Assembly: GCF_001269885.1 (NCBI RefSeq)
Contig: NZ_LHVH01000024.1
Location: forward strand, 372,001 to 436,000
Length of the DNA: 64,000 nucleotides
Direction: 5' to 3'
Source: Pseudomonas kilonensis
GTDB lineage: Bacteria; Pseudomonadota; Gammaproteobacteria; Pseudomonadales; Pseudomonadaceae
Part shown: piece after piece, positions 17,695 to 25,802 of the stretch
How positions within the stretch are numbered: the first letter of the stretch is position 1
Layout of the letters: each line of letters begins with the position of its first letter
Program-made: the position numbers and the translations under genes
The notes under the pieces: model-generated
Database searches by the model: none
Seen by the model: the letters and a program-made list of their open reading frames with translations, nothing else
What the model was told of the DNA's origin: nothing

Positions 17695-18414
17695 GTGCCC
17701 ACCGTGAGCCATTTACTACTGGTGGACGATGACCTCGAAGTCCTCGCCCTCTTGCGCAAGTTCCTCGAACAACATGGCTACAGCGTGGATGTGGCCGCCG
17801 ACGGCAACGCGTTGTGGCAGGCGGTACAGCGGCGGGTGCCGGACCTGATCATCCTCGACGTCATGCTGCCGGGCGACAACGGCCTGGTGCTCTGCCAACG
17901 ACTGCGGGCCGAGCACACGGTCGGCATCATCATGCTCACCGCCATGGGCGAATTGAGTGACCGCGTCGTCGGCCTGGAGCTGGGGGCGGACGATTACCTG
18001 ACCAAGCCGTTCGACGCCCGGGAGCTGTTGGCCCGGGTGCGTGCCGTGCTGCGGCGCACCGGTGAAGCCAGGGACACGCTGAAGGACTCCTCCCGACCGA
18101 TCCTGGAGTTCGAAAACTGGCAGCTGGACGTCACCCGGCGCGAACTGCGCTCACCGGACAAGGTCATGATCCCGCTGTCCGCCGGAGAGTTCGAATTGCT
18201 GCTGGTGTTCGCCGAACACTCGCGCCGGGTGCTGACCCGCCAGCAGTTGCTGGACCTGGCGCGCGGTGAAACCTTCGAGGCATTTGACCGCAGCATCGAT
18301 GTCCAGGTCAGCCGCCTGCGGCGCAAGTTGGAGACCGACATCACGGGTACGTCGATGATCCGTACCGTGCGCAACAGCGGCTACCTGTTCAGCCCCCACG
18401 TGGTGAAGCGATGA
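17695..18414 (+). CDS. OmpR-family response regulator
   Basis: A 239-residue two-domain regulator. The receiver has the acidic pair in LLLVDDDLEV, the phospho-acceptor Asp in LIILDVMLPG (about residue 55) and the Lys in DDYLTKPFDARE; the C-terminal winged helix ends VQVSRLRRKLE...IRTVRNSGYLF. No ATG fits: the start must be GTG at 17695 or GTG at 17704 (3 codons later). Both lack a strong Shine-Dalgarno, so initiation may be weak or leaderless. It overlaps the kinase gene by 4 bp (ATGA). Confidence 0.9.
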   Translation: MPTVSHLLLVDDDLEVLALLRKFLEQHGYSVDVAADGNALWQAVQRRVPDLIILDVMLPGDNGLVLCQRLRAEHTVGIIMLTAMGELSDRVVGLELGADDYLTKPFDARELLARVRAVLRRTGEARDTLKDSSRPILEFENWQLDVTRRELRSPDKVMIPLSAGEFELLLVFAEHSRRVLTRQQLLDLARGETFEAFDRSIDVQVSRLRRKLETDITGTSMIRTVRNSGYLFSPHVVKR

Positions 18415-19757
18415 AACCCTCGCGCTCGCGCGCTCAGCGCCCACGGGACACCGTAGCGCGCTGGATCGCCCTGACCACCATGATCGCCATGCTGACCTTG
18501 TTGGCCCTCAATGAGCTGTTCAGCCTGCTGGCCGGTGCCTGGGCGCGCCCTCCCCTGATGGAAACCGGCCTGATGGAAAAGGCCACCGCCATCACCCGCA
18601 TCATTGACTCCGTCGCCCCCGAACAACGCCCCGCGATTGCCAAGGCCGCCAGCGACCAGGCATTCAACGCACAATGGTTACAGCGACGTGAAGAGGCGCG
18701 GTTGCCAGTGATCGACGACCCGGAGTTCATTGAGGGCTCGGTGTTGCTGCGCCAGCAATTGAGCCGGCCGGACGCCAGGATCGAAGCCTACGAACCGGGC
18801 GACTGGCCGGCCGATCAACCCGACGCACGCTACGCGGTGATCATCGAGTTAGCCGACCATTCGTGGGTGATCTTCTCTGTGCCCTCGCGCAGTTGGGGGC
18901 TGGAGGAATGGGCGCGCAACGGGATCATCATCGCCCTGATCCTGCTCTCGACGTTGATCGTCGCGCTGATCGCCACCCGGCACCTGGCCGCCCCGCTGGA
19001 ACGTTTTGCCGAAGGCGCCCGGCGCTTCGGCGTCGACCACCAGGCGCCACCGATTCCGGTCATCGGCCCCCATGAAATCCGCCAGGCGATCCTCGCTTTC
19101 AATGCCATGCAGGCCCAGCTCAAGCATTTTCTACAGGACCGCACGCAGATGCTCGCCGCCATCTCCCATGACTTGCGCGCGCCGTTGACCCGCATGCGCT
19201 TGCGCGGGGAGTTCATCGAGGATGCCGAACAACAATCGCGCTTGTTCCGGGACGTGGACGAGATGCAGGCGATGGTCAATTCAGCCCTGGAATTCTTCCG
19301 CGACGATGCCCGGCTGGAACATGCCACCGCGTTCGACCTGGCCGAGTTGCTGCACACCATCGTCGATGACCTCAAGGACGCCGGTACCGAGGTCGCGTTT
19401 GAAGGTGCCCAACGCTTCGTGTATGTCGGCCGCCCCATCGGCATCAAGCGCGCCTTGGTCAACCTGATCGACAACGCAATCAAATATGGCGGCGCACCGA
19501 CGGTTCGACTCGAGGCCGACGCCAATCGTGTGGACATTTGCATTCTGGACCGCGGACCCGGCATCGCCGCCCAACACCTTGAGCAGGTCTTCACGCCGTT
19601 CTTTCGCATCGAAGGCTCGCGCAACAAGCACACCGGCGGCGTCGGGCTGGGCCTGTCGGCGGCCCGGGCGACGGTGCTGGAGCATGGCGGGACGCTGACC
19701 CTGAGGAATCGACGGGCTGGCGGGTTGGAGGCCAGGGTCTCGCTGCCGCTTGACTGA
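18411..19757 (+). CDS. Two-component sensor histidine kinase (EnvZ-like)
   Basis: A 448-residue membrane kinase. TM1 is at about residues 18-45, a periplasmic sensor of about 130 residues follows, and TM2 is near residues 170-195, then a HAMP region, the HisKA box AAISHDLRAPLTRMRLRGE (H253) and an HATPase domain with NLIDNAIKYG, DRGPGI and GVGLGLS. The H-box extension RMRLRGEF is shared by EnvZ/RstB-like kinases. It is coupled to the response regulator by a 4-bp overlap. The stimulus cannot be told from the sequence. Confidence 0.92.
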   Translation: MKPSRSRAQRPRDTVARWIALTTMIAMLTLLALNELFSLLAGAWARPPLMETGLMEKATAITRIIDSVAPEQRPAIAKAASDQAFNAQWLQRREEARLPVIDDPEFIEGSVLLRQQLSRPDARIEAYEPGDWPADQPDARYAVIIELADHSWVIFSVPSRSWGLEEWARNGIIIALILLSTLIVALIATRHLAAPLERFAEGARRFGVDHQAPPIPVIGPHEIRQAILAFNAMQAQLKHFLQDRTQMLAAISHDLRAPLTRMRLRGEFIEDAEQQSRLFRDVDEMQAMVNSALEFFRDDARLEHATAFDLAELLHTIVDDLKDAGTEVAFEGAQRFVYVGRPIGIKRALVNLIDNAIKYGGAPTVRLEADANRVDICILDRGPGIAAQHLEQVFTPFFRIEGSRNKHTGGVGLGLSAARATVLEHGGTLTLRNRRAGGLEARVSLPLD

Positions 19758-19934
19758 AGCCTCGATGGTATCGATCAGCTCTAAACAATCAGCGCCTTCC
19801 TCGGTAGGATGTCCGGTTTTTCCGGCCTGGACCCTGTTCCGGGAAGGCGCTCTTGTTTGTATCGCCCCGCTCCAAGCCACCGCTCGCGCTCACGAAAAAC
19901 AAGAATCGACGGAGCCAAACCAAGGAATTCACCG

Positions 19935-20456
19935 ATGATTCTTATCATTTATGCACACCCCTACCCCGACAAATCGCGGGTCAACCAGCAGATGCTCAAG
20001 CGAGTGTCGACCAACCCGGACGTGGTCATACGTTCGCTCTACGCGCTTTACCCCAACTTCGATATCGACGTCGAGGCGGAACAGCGAGCGGTGGAACAAG
20101 CAGAACTTGTCGTCCTCCAGCACCCGATGTACTGGTACAGCACACCGCCCCTGCTGAAATTGTGGATCGATAAGGTGTTCACCCACGGCTGGGCCTACGG
20201 TAAAGGTGCCACAGCCCTCAAGAACAAGCGCCTGCTGTGGGCCGTCACCACGGGCGGCGATCAGGCGCATTTTGCGATCGCCGACTACCCCAATTTTGCG
20301 GCGCTGGCCCAACCTCTCCACGCCACGGCCATTTACTGCGGCATGCGCTGGCTGGAACCGGTGGTCGTGCATGGCGCCTATGCCGCCGACCCTGAGGCCC
20401 AACACGCACAAATCGAACACTATGGCGCTCGCCTGGCCGCCTGGAAGGAAGATTGA
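19935..20456 (+). CDS. kefF: KefF-like NAD(P)H quinone oxidoreductase
   Basis: A 173-residue flavodoxin-fold quinone reductase (MILIIYAHPYPDKSRVNQQM; HPMYWYSTPPLLKLWIDKVFTHGWAYG; LLWAVTTGG). This is the KefF/MdaB-type family; KefF binds KefC, is needed for its full activity and also reduces quinones. The ATG at 19935 has AAGGA upstream. The stop is separated from the kefC start by one base, a strong operon signature that supports the KefF assignment. Confidence 0.92.
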   Translation: MILIIYAHPYPDKSRVNQQMLKRVSTNPDVVIRSLYALYPNFDIDVEAEQRAVEQAELVVLQHPMYWYSTPPLLKLWIDKVFTHGWAYGKGATALKNKRLLWAVTTGGDQAHFAIADYPNFAALAQPLHATAIYCGMRWLEPVVVHGAYAADPEAQHAQIEHYGARLAAWKED

Positions 20457-20457
20457 A

Positions 20458-22284
20458 ATGGAGACGCACAGCCTGATTGAAATGCTGATCTACCTGGCCT
20501 CGGCGACGCTGATCGTACCGATTGCCGTTCGGTTTGGCCTGGGTCCGGTATTGGGTTACCTGCTAGCCGGGTGCATCATCGGCCCATGGGGGCTGAAGCT
20601 GATTACCGACGTAAAGGCCATTCTGGAATTTGCTGAAATCGGCGTGGTGCTGATGCTGTTCATCATCGGCCTTGAGCTGGACCCCAAACGGCTCTGGGCC
20701 CTGCGCAAGATGGTGTTCGGTGGTGGCGCCCTGCAGATGCTCGCCTGTGGCGCTGCCATTGGCTTGTTCTGCACGGCCCTTGGCCTGAACTGGACGGCAG
20801 CGCTGCTGGTCGGCCTGACCCTGAGCCTGTCCTCCACGGCCATCGCCATGCAGGCCATGAGCGAACGCAACCTGACCGCCACCGCCGTCGGCCGCAGCAG
20901 CTTTGCCGTGCTGCTGTTCCAGGACATCGCGGCGATTCCGCTGGTGGCGATGATTCCGTTGTTGTCGTCCCACGGCGACACGCCTTCGGGCACGGCGCTG
21001 TTGTTATCGATTGGCAAAATCGTCGCCGCCATCGCCATCGTCGTGCTGTTGGGACGCTACGTGACGCGACCGCTGCTGCGCTTCGCGGCACGCTCAGGCT
21101 TGCGCGAGATTTTCAGTGCCGTCGCACTTTTCCTGGTGTTCGGCTTCGGCTTTCTGCTGGAAGAGGCCGGTTTGTCGATGGCCATGGGCGCGTTCCTCGC
21201 CGGGGTGCTGCTCGCCAGCTCTGAATACCGCCATGCCCTGGAAAGCGACATTGAACCGTTCAAAGGCCTACTGTTGGGTCTGTTCTTCATCGGTGTCGGC
21301 ATGTCGATCGATTTCGGCACCCTGATCAACGCACCACTGAAAGTCGTCACCCTGACCCTGGGTTTCATCCTGATCAAGCTGCTGGTGATCAAGATGGCGG
21401 GCCGGTTCCTCAACGTCCCCGCCGGCCAGCGCTCCTGGCAGGCGGTGTTGCTGGGCCAGGGCAGCGAGTTCGCCTTCGTGGTGTTTGGTGCGGCGACCGT
21501 GGCCGGCATCTTGACCGATCAATGGGGCAAGAGCCTGACCCTGGCGGTGGCCTTGTCCATGTGCCTGACGCCTTTGCTGATCGTGTTGCTGGATCGGTTC
21601 GAGTCCGTTGCCAAGAAAAACAAACGCGAATCCGACCTCGTCGACCAGCAGAATCCACGGGTGATCATCGCCGGGTTCGGGCGTTTCGGGCAGATCGCCG
21701 GACGTCTGTTGATGTCTTGCGGCGTCGAGGTGGTGGTATTGGATCACGACCCTGACAACATCGAGACGCTGCGCAAATTCGGCGTGAAAGTCTTTTATGG
21801 CGATGCCACGCGCCTCGATCTGCTGCACGCAGCCGGCGCGGCCCAAGCGGTGGTGCTGATCAATGCGATCGACGATCGGGAAGACAACCTGACGCTGACC
21901 CGGCTGGCCCAGGAGCACTTCCCCGCGTTGCAGTTGATCGTGCGGGCGCGGGACATGGGGCACCTGATCACCCTTCGGCAGATGGGCGTGGAGGCGGCTG
22001 AGCGGGAAACCTTCGAGAGTGCGCTGTCATTGGGTCGCAGTGCGCTGGAGCACATGGGCGTGGGGGCTTACGAAGCGCGCGAGCGGGCAGACCAGTTCCG
22101 CCGGCTGAACCTCAAGATGCTGGAGGAAATCGTCGCCCAGCCGGAAGATGACCTCAAGTTCCGCCACGATGCCTACCGGCGCGCCAATGCGCTGCTCACG
22201 GACATGTTCAACGAAGACCGTGCCCGCCCCGTCGACAACTGGCAGGAACACCATCGCAATGAAACCGACAAGACGCCGAGTTGA
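20458..22284 (+). CDS. kefC: Glutathione-regulated potassium/proton antiporter KefC-type
   Basis: A 608-residue protein. Residues 1-380 form a CPA2 monovalent cation/proton antiporter domain with about 12 membrane segments (GPVLGYLLAGCIIGPWGL, FIIGLELDPKRLW, LSLSSTAIAMQAM, LLFQDIAAIPL). From about residue 398 a cytoplasmic TrkA-N/KTN Rossmann domain begins (RVIIAGFGRFGQIAG), which binds NAD(H) and glutathione adducts in Kef systems. In the family, electrophile-glutathione adducts open the channel, K+ leaves and the cytoplasm acidifies, protecting against electrophiles. It ends 6 bp from a convergent regulator gene. Confidence 0.93.
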   Translation: METHSLIEMLIYLASATLIVPIAVRFGLGPVLGYLLAGCIIGPWGLKLITDVKAILEFAEIGVVLMLFIIGLELDPKRLWALRKMVFGGGALQMLACGAAIGLFCTALGLNWTAALLVGLTLSLSSTAIAMQAMSERNLTATAVGRSSFAVLLFQDIAAIPLVAMIPLLSSHGDTPSGTALLLSIGKIVAAIAIVVLLGRYVTRPLLRFAARSGLREIFSAVALFLVFGFGFLLEEAGLSMAMGAFLAGVLLASSEYRHALESDIEPFKGLLLGLFFIGVGMSIDFGTLINAPLKVVTLTLGFILIKLLVIKMAGRFLNVPAGQRSWQAVLLGQGSEFAFVVFGAATVAGILTDQWGKSLTLAVALSMCLTPLLIVLLDRFESVAKKNKRESDLVDQQNPRVIIAGFGRFGQIAGRLLMSCGVEVVVLDHDPDNIETLRKFGVKVFYGDATRLDLLHAAGAAQAVVLINAIDDREDNLTLTRLAQEHFPALQLIVRARDMGHLITLRQMGVEAAERETFESALSLGRSALEHMGVGAYEARERADQFRRLNLKMLEEIVAQPEDDLKFRHDAYRRANALLTDMFNEDRARPVDNWQEHHRNETDKTPS

Positions 22285-22290
22285 CCCGCG

Positions 22291-23259
22291 TCACACACGC
22301 CCGAACTTGCGCCGGTACGCCACCGGCGTCAGCCCGGTCAGCGCCTTGAACATGCGCTGCAAGTTGGAGCTGCTGCTGAAACCCAGCTCGGCGCCGATGC
22401 TGGCGAGGGGCAGCGTCGTCAACGTCAGGCGTTCGCTGACCTGGCTCAACTTGATGCGCCGGGCGTAGGCCGCGACGGTCTGACCCGTTTCACGGCTGAC
22501 CTTGCGCGCCAAGGTGCGCTCGGACACCGCCAGCTCGCTTGCCAGGGCCTGGACGGTGATCCGCTCGGCCGGCATCTGTTCGATCAACCCATGCAACTGC
22601 CGCAACCATCCGCTGGGTTGCTCGATCAGCGCGGTGCCCTGGAACGCCGCATGGGGAATGGCCGGGCGCGGCAGCACCATGAGCCGCGTGATATCGCGCA
22701 GTACGTCGCTGCTGACGCTGCGTTCGATGAGTTTTTCGGCGATGGGCAGGTAGCCGTTCACCCCAGACGCGGTCGCCGTGCGCTCGTTGAACACGCAGTT
22801 CTGCTCGCTTTGCCAATGGACGTTTCGATACTGCTGCTGCATCGCCTGCGCCAGCCACCAAGTCACCGTCGCGCCCTGCCCGTCCAATCGGCCGGCGGCG
22901 GCCAGCAGGCAGACACCGGTGCAATAGGACCAGAGCTGAAGCGATCGGGCATGCTTGGACAGCGCGCTCACGAGGATTGTCTGTTCAGCCAGCAGCGCAT
23001 TCACCTGCTCGGCCGACTCGGCCCAGAAACCGGGAACCAGGACGGCGTCCAACCCGGCGCTGCCCAACGCCGCTTCCGCCTGCAGGGTCACGCCATGGGC
23101 ACACACCACCGGCCCGGCCTGCAACGCGATGTAGCGGGCCTCGAACAGCGCCCGCCCTCTTCTGCGGTTGGCGGCATGCAGCAGATCGGCGAACGCGAAC
23201 AGGCCGGCGGGCATGCAGCCGGGAAACAGGAGCAAACCGATGCGAAGTTTGTTGGTCAT
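22291..23259 (-). CDS. GlxA-family regulator (DJ-1/PfpI domain plus AraC HTH)
   Basis: A 322-residue regulator. The N-terminal DJ-1/PfpI-like domain (LRIGLLLFPGCMPAGLFAFADLL; the nucleophile-elbow region reads WSYCTGVCLLAAAG) is followed by an AraC-type double HTH from about residue 225 (ITVQALASELAVSERTLARKVSRETG...LGFSSSSNLQRMFKALTGLTPVAYRRKFG). Members often control catabolism of quaternary amines or arginine, but the ligand here is unknown. The start at 23259 is preferred because upstream codons add sequence outside the domain. It is divergent from the MBL-fold gene at 23351 and may control it. Confidence 0.88.
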   Translation of the reverse strand: MTNKLRIGLLLFPGCMPAGLFAFADLLHAANRRRGRALFEARYIALQAGPVVCAHGVTLQAEAALGSAGLDAVLVPGFWAESAEQVNALLAEQTILVSALSKHARSLQLWSYCTGVCLLAAAGRLDGQGATVTWWLAQAMQQQYRNVHWQSEQNCVFNERTATASGVNGYLPIAEKLIERSVSSDVLRDITRLMVLPRPAIPHAAFQGTALIEQPSGWLRQLHGLIEQMPAERITVQALASELAVSERTLARKVSRETGQTVAAYARRIKLSQVSERLTLTTLPLASIGAELGFSSSSNLQRMFKALTGLTPVAYRRKFGRV

Positions 23260-23350
23260 GGCCTGAAACGAATCAAAGATGTCAGATCCGGCCATTATGC
23301 ACACCGGACCGAGTCGGCACCATGAAGCGCTCGCTCAACAGGAACGCCCC

Positions 23351-24154
23351 ATGAACATCCAGCAGATCCGTAACGCCACGATCATTCTTGAATTCGGCCC
23401 GTATCGCGTGCTCGTCGACCCGATGCTGGCTGGCCAGGGCACGCTGCCGCCGCTTCGCCTGTTTGGTGCCACGCAACGCAATCCGCTGGTGGCGCTTCCG
23501 GCCTCGACAGCGCAGGCCCTCGAGACCGTCACCCATTGCTTGATCACCCACTGCCAGAAAGGCCACTTCGACCATCTGGATCGCGCAGCCAAGCAGTGGC
23601 TGAGGGAAAAACAGATCCCGGTCATCTGCACACCCCATGACGCGCCCTATCTCAACAAGCGTGGCTTGAATGTCCAGGCGCTCGCCCAGGCCCATGACCA
23701 ACCCAGCCCATTCCTGGGCGGCACTATTCGCACCGTCCGGTGCACCCACGGGCTGGGCCTGGTGGGCAAGTTGATGGAGCATGGCGTCGGCTACCTGATC
23801 GAGCTGCCCGGCGAACCGAGCGTCTACCTCACCGGCGATACCGTGCTCACCCCCACCGTGTGCGAATTCGTCTTGCGACACCAGCCACAGGTCAGCGTGG
23901 TTCCGGCAGGCGGGGCACGGTTCGATCTCGGCGGCGACATCATCATGGGCATCGACGAGACGCTGGAATTCACCCGTTTGGCTCGCGGGACCGTGGTGGC
24001 CAATCACCTGGAAGCGATCAACCACTGCCCGACGACACGCAAAGCCCTTGCCGCAGCCGCCGTGAAGGCCGGTGTCGCAGGCCGGTTGTTGATACCGGAA
24101 GATGGCGAGACGTTGGTCTTTCGGGCGAGCATTCCTCGGCCAGCCCGAGTATGA
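23351..24154 (+). CDS. Metallo-beta-lactamase-fold hydrolase with expanded HxHxDH motif
   Basis: A 267-residue UlaG-like metal-dependent hydrolase (NATIILEFGPYRVLVDPMLA at the N-terminus). The metal motif reads THCQKGHFDH (H67, H72, D74, H75): HxDH is intact, but four residues instead of one separate it from the first His, so the second metal site may be altered. Later metal-site candidates are in YLTGDTVL and VANHLEAINH. The start at 23351 gives the normal family N-terminus. It lies divergent from a GlxA-type regulator, its probable controller. The substrate is unknown. Confidence 0.8.
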   Translation: MNIQQIRNATIILEFGPYRVLVDPMLAGQGTLPPLRLFGATQRNPLVALPASTAQALETVTHCLITHCQKGHFDHLDRAAKQWLREKQIPVICTPHDAPYLNKRGLNVQALAQAHDQPSPFLGGTIRTVRCTHGLGLVGKLMEHGVGYLIELPGEPSVYLTGDTVLTPTVCEFVLRHQPQVSVVPAGGARFDLGGDIIMGIDETLEFTRLARGTVVANHLEAINHCPTTRKALAAAAVKAGVAGRLLIPEDGETLVFRASIPRPARV

Positions 24155-24287
24155 CGCCCGAGCCAGGGCAAGCCCTGGCTGCCTGACGCCATCGTGAGCA
24201 AGCGCGCTCCCAAAGGAATGCAGGAACGCCGCAACAATGGACGGTAAACTGCGGCGGTCCTTTTTCTTTTCCAGCATGAGGCTTTGC

Positions 24288-24668
24288 ATGAGCAACCCAG
24301 ACATTACGTTTATTCCAGATCCGGATGCGGACTCCATTTCCTCCGACGTCGCCGGCTTCGGCGGCCTGCTGGTTTCCACGCAGATCCCCACCCGCGCCGA
24401 CGGCAGCCTGGAACTGGGTGACATCACGCTGCAGAGCGAATGCACGCTGCAAGCCCTCAAGACCGCCCTGGAAGGCGCCGGCAGCTCCATGGACCGGGTC
24501 CTGCACCTGACCATCTACCTGACCGACATGGCTGACCGCGCCGCTTTCAACGAGGTCTACAAACGTTTCTTCGCCAAGCCTTGGCCGGTTCGCGCCGCCG
24601 TGGGCGTGGCCGCGCTGGCGGTTGAAGGGATGAAGGTGGAAGTGACGGCGATGGCGGCGAAGGGTTGA
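24288..24668 (+). CDS. RidA family protein
   Basis: A 126-residue Rid protein (GLLVSTQIPTRADGSL; LQALKTALEGAGSSMDRVLHLTIYLTD; MKVEVTAMA). The substrate-carboxylate Arg is present in WPVRAAVGVAAL, compatible with imine deaminase activity. The ATG at 24288 follows GAGG. This is the third RidA-type gene in the window and appears to stand alone, with a long repeat directly downstream. Confidence 0.9.
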   Translation: MSNPDITFIPDPDADSISSDVAGFGGLLVSTQIPTRADGSLELGDITLQSECTLQALKTALEGAGSSMDRVLHLTIYLTDMADRAAFNEVYKRFFAKPWPVRAAVGVAALAVEGMKVEVTAMAAKG

Positions 24669-24698
24669 ACTGACCAAGCTCCAACAGGTACGACTCCT

Positions 24699-24836
24699 TT
24701 GTGGCGAGGGGATTTATCCCCGCTGGACTGCGCAGCAGTCCCAATGTCTGCCAACTCGGTGTGTCAGCTTGATCACTACCTGCCTTTTTTGGGGCTGCTT
24801 CGCAGCCCAGCGGGGATAAATCCCCTCGCCACAAGG
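24699..24836. repeat. Long inverted repeat, GTGGCGAGGGGATTTATCCCC class
   Basis: Arms of about 45 bp (TTTGTGGCGAGGGGATTTAT... and its inverse ending CCTCGCCACAAG) with inner GGACTGC/GCAGTCC (left) and GGGCTGC/GCAGCCC (right) hairpins, separated by about 45 bp of unique sequence. It follows the RidA gene and may act as its 3' end. Confidence 0.88.
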
Positions 24837-24895
24837 TGTGTTCTTAACCCTATTTCCAGTGCAAACAGGCTTGTGTTTATCCAGATGTAGGAGCA

Positions 24896-25213
24896 TTCGG
24901 GATCGGGCTACGTTGTCTTGCGCCGTTGCCTACAACTGCGCCAGAATCCGCCGGCTTGTGCGCCTTGGGCCAGGGCTCTATCGTTTCCGGGTCGCTGATT
25001 GAATCAGCGATCGGGTTTGGTAGCCCGGCTTTTGACTTGTCGCATAGCCCTTGTCATACAGTCCATTTCGGAACTGTTTTATGGCGGTCATGCGCAGGGC
25101 GTCTTCGGACGCGCCGGTTCTCCAAGTCACCGGTCTACCAACCCGCGTATGGCCGCCACCCTTCGTTTGGTAGCGAGAGTGATGGCTCCATTTTTCGATT
25201 TGGAGATTCAACC
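24896..25213 (+). ncRNA. Candidate structured 5' leader with switch-like pairing, before the small protein gene
   Basis: This 318-bp non-coding stretch folds into a complex structure by eye. P2 is a 14-bp helix (25082-25095 with 25145-25158, two G-U pairs) enclosing P3 (25099-25112, a C(UUCG)G-capped hairpin) and P4 (25114-25133). The junction strand CTACCAACCC (25135-25144) can pair 11 bp with 25012-25023 (one bulge), a pseudoknot with P2, or with TTGGTAG at 25167-25173. GTTTGGTAGC occurs on both sides (25015 and 25165). Further hairpins: 24992-25010 and 25059-25076. The Shine-Dalgarno GGAG (25202-25205) is in the 3' arm of a 5-bp hairpin (25186-25205). This looks like a cis-regulatory RNA; no family is known to me. 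Confidence 0.6.
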
Positions 25214-25549
25214 ATGTTCAAACCAACACCCAACCCACCGGACACCGATCCAGCCAACTCAAAAGCGTTCGACAAAGCCGCCGACCGCATCCTCGATCAC
25301 TACCTCAAGCCCAAACCCAACAAACCCGAGGCCGATCCAGGCCAGCTCTTCACCGTCGCCCATGGCGTCGACACCGAAACCCTGCTCGCCAACCTCAGCG
25401 AAACCCTGGCCTCGGCCAATGCCATGGTCAGTGACCTGGCGTTCGACCAGGAAGGTCCCAGGCGCCACATTATCCTGGGTATCCAGCAACTGATCGAGCT
25501 GGGCGCATTGCTGGCGAACCGCGCGCTGGATAACGTCGAAGCACGCTAG
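25214..25549 (+). CDS. Small Pseudomonas-specific protein (DUF6124/DUF3077-like)
   Basis: A 111-residue acidic soluble protein starting MFKPTPNPPDTDP, with a Pro-rich linker, then DTETLLANLSETLASANAMVSDLAFDQEGPRRHIILGIQQLIELGALLANRALD. That C-terminal helical region matches the small pseudomonad proteins annotated DUF6124 or DUF3077 (from memory, not a search). No signal peptide, membrane segment or catalytic motif is seen; function is unknown. It is the only gene after the structured leader at 24896-25213, and its ribosome binding site lies in a hairpin of that leader. Confidence 0.78.
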   Translation: MFKPTPNPPDTDPANSKAFDKAADRILDHYLKPKPNKPEADPGQLFTVAHGVDTETLLANLSETLASANAMVSDLAFDQEGPRRHIILGIQQLIELGALLANRALDNVEAR

Positions 25550-25578
25550 CCCTCATCACAAAAGGCCTGTATTTGATC

Positions 25579-25687
25579 GTTCCCACGCTCTGCGTGGGAA
25601 TGCATCCCGTGACGCTCTGCGTCACATCCCAGAAGCGGAACGCGGAGCGTCCCTGGCGGCATTCCCACGCGGAGCGTGGGGACGATC
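25579..25687. repeat. Inverted repeat, TTCCCACGC...GCGTGGGAA class
   Basis: Left part GTTCCCACGCTCTGCGTGGG-AATGCATCCCGTGACGC, right part GCGGCATTCCCACGCGGAGC-GTGGGGACGATC; each arm contains its own hairpin and the arms are mutually complementary. This is a third repeat class, distinct from the other two in the window. It lies 115 bp upstream of lldP. Confidence 0.85.
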
Positions 25688-25802
25688 GACTGGAGTATGC
25701 CTGGCTATTCCCTGGACAATCCGCTCCCCCAATCCCCGCCTATACTTCTTTGCCAATCCCCCCGGGGCCTGCACTTCCAACAATAAAAAGCAGAGGTGGA
25801 AC

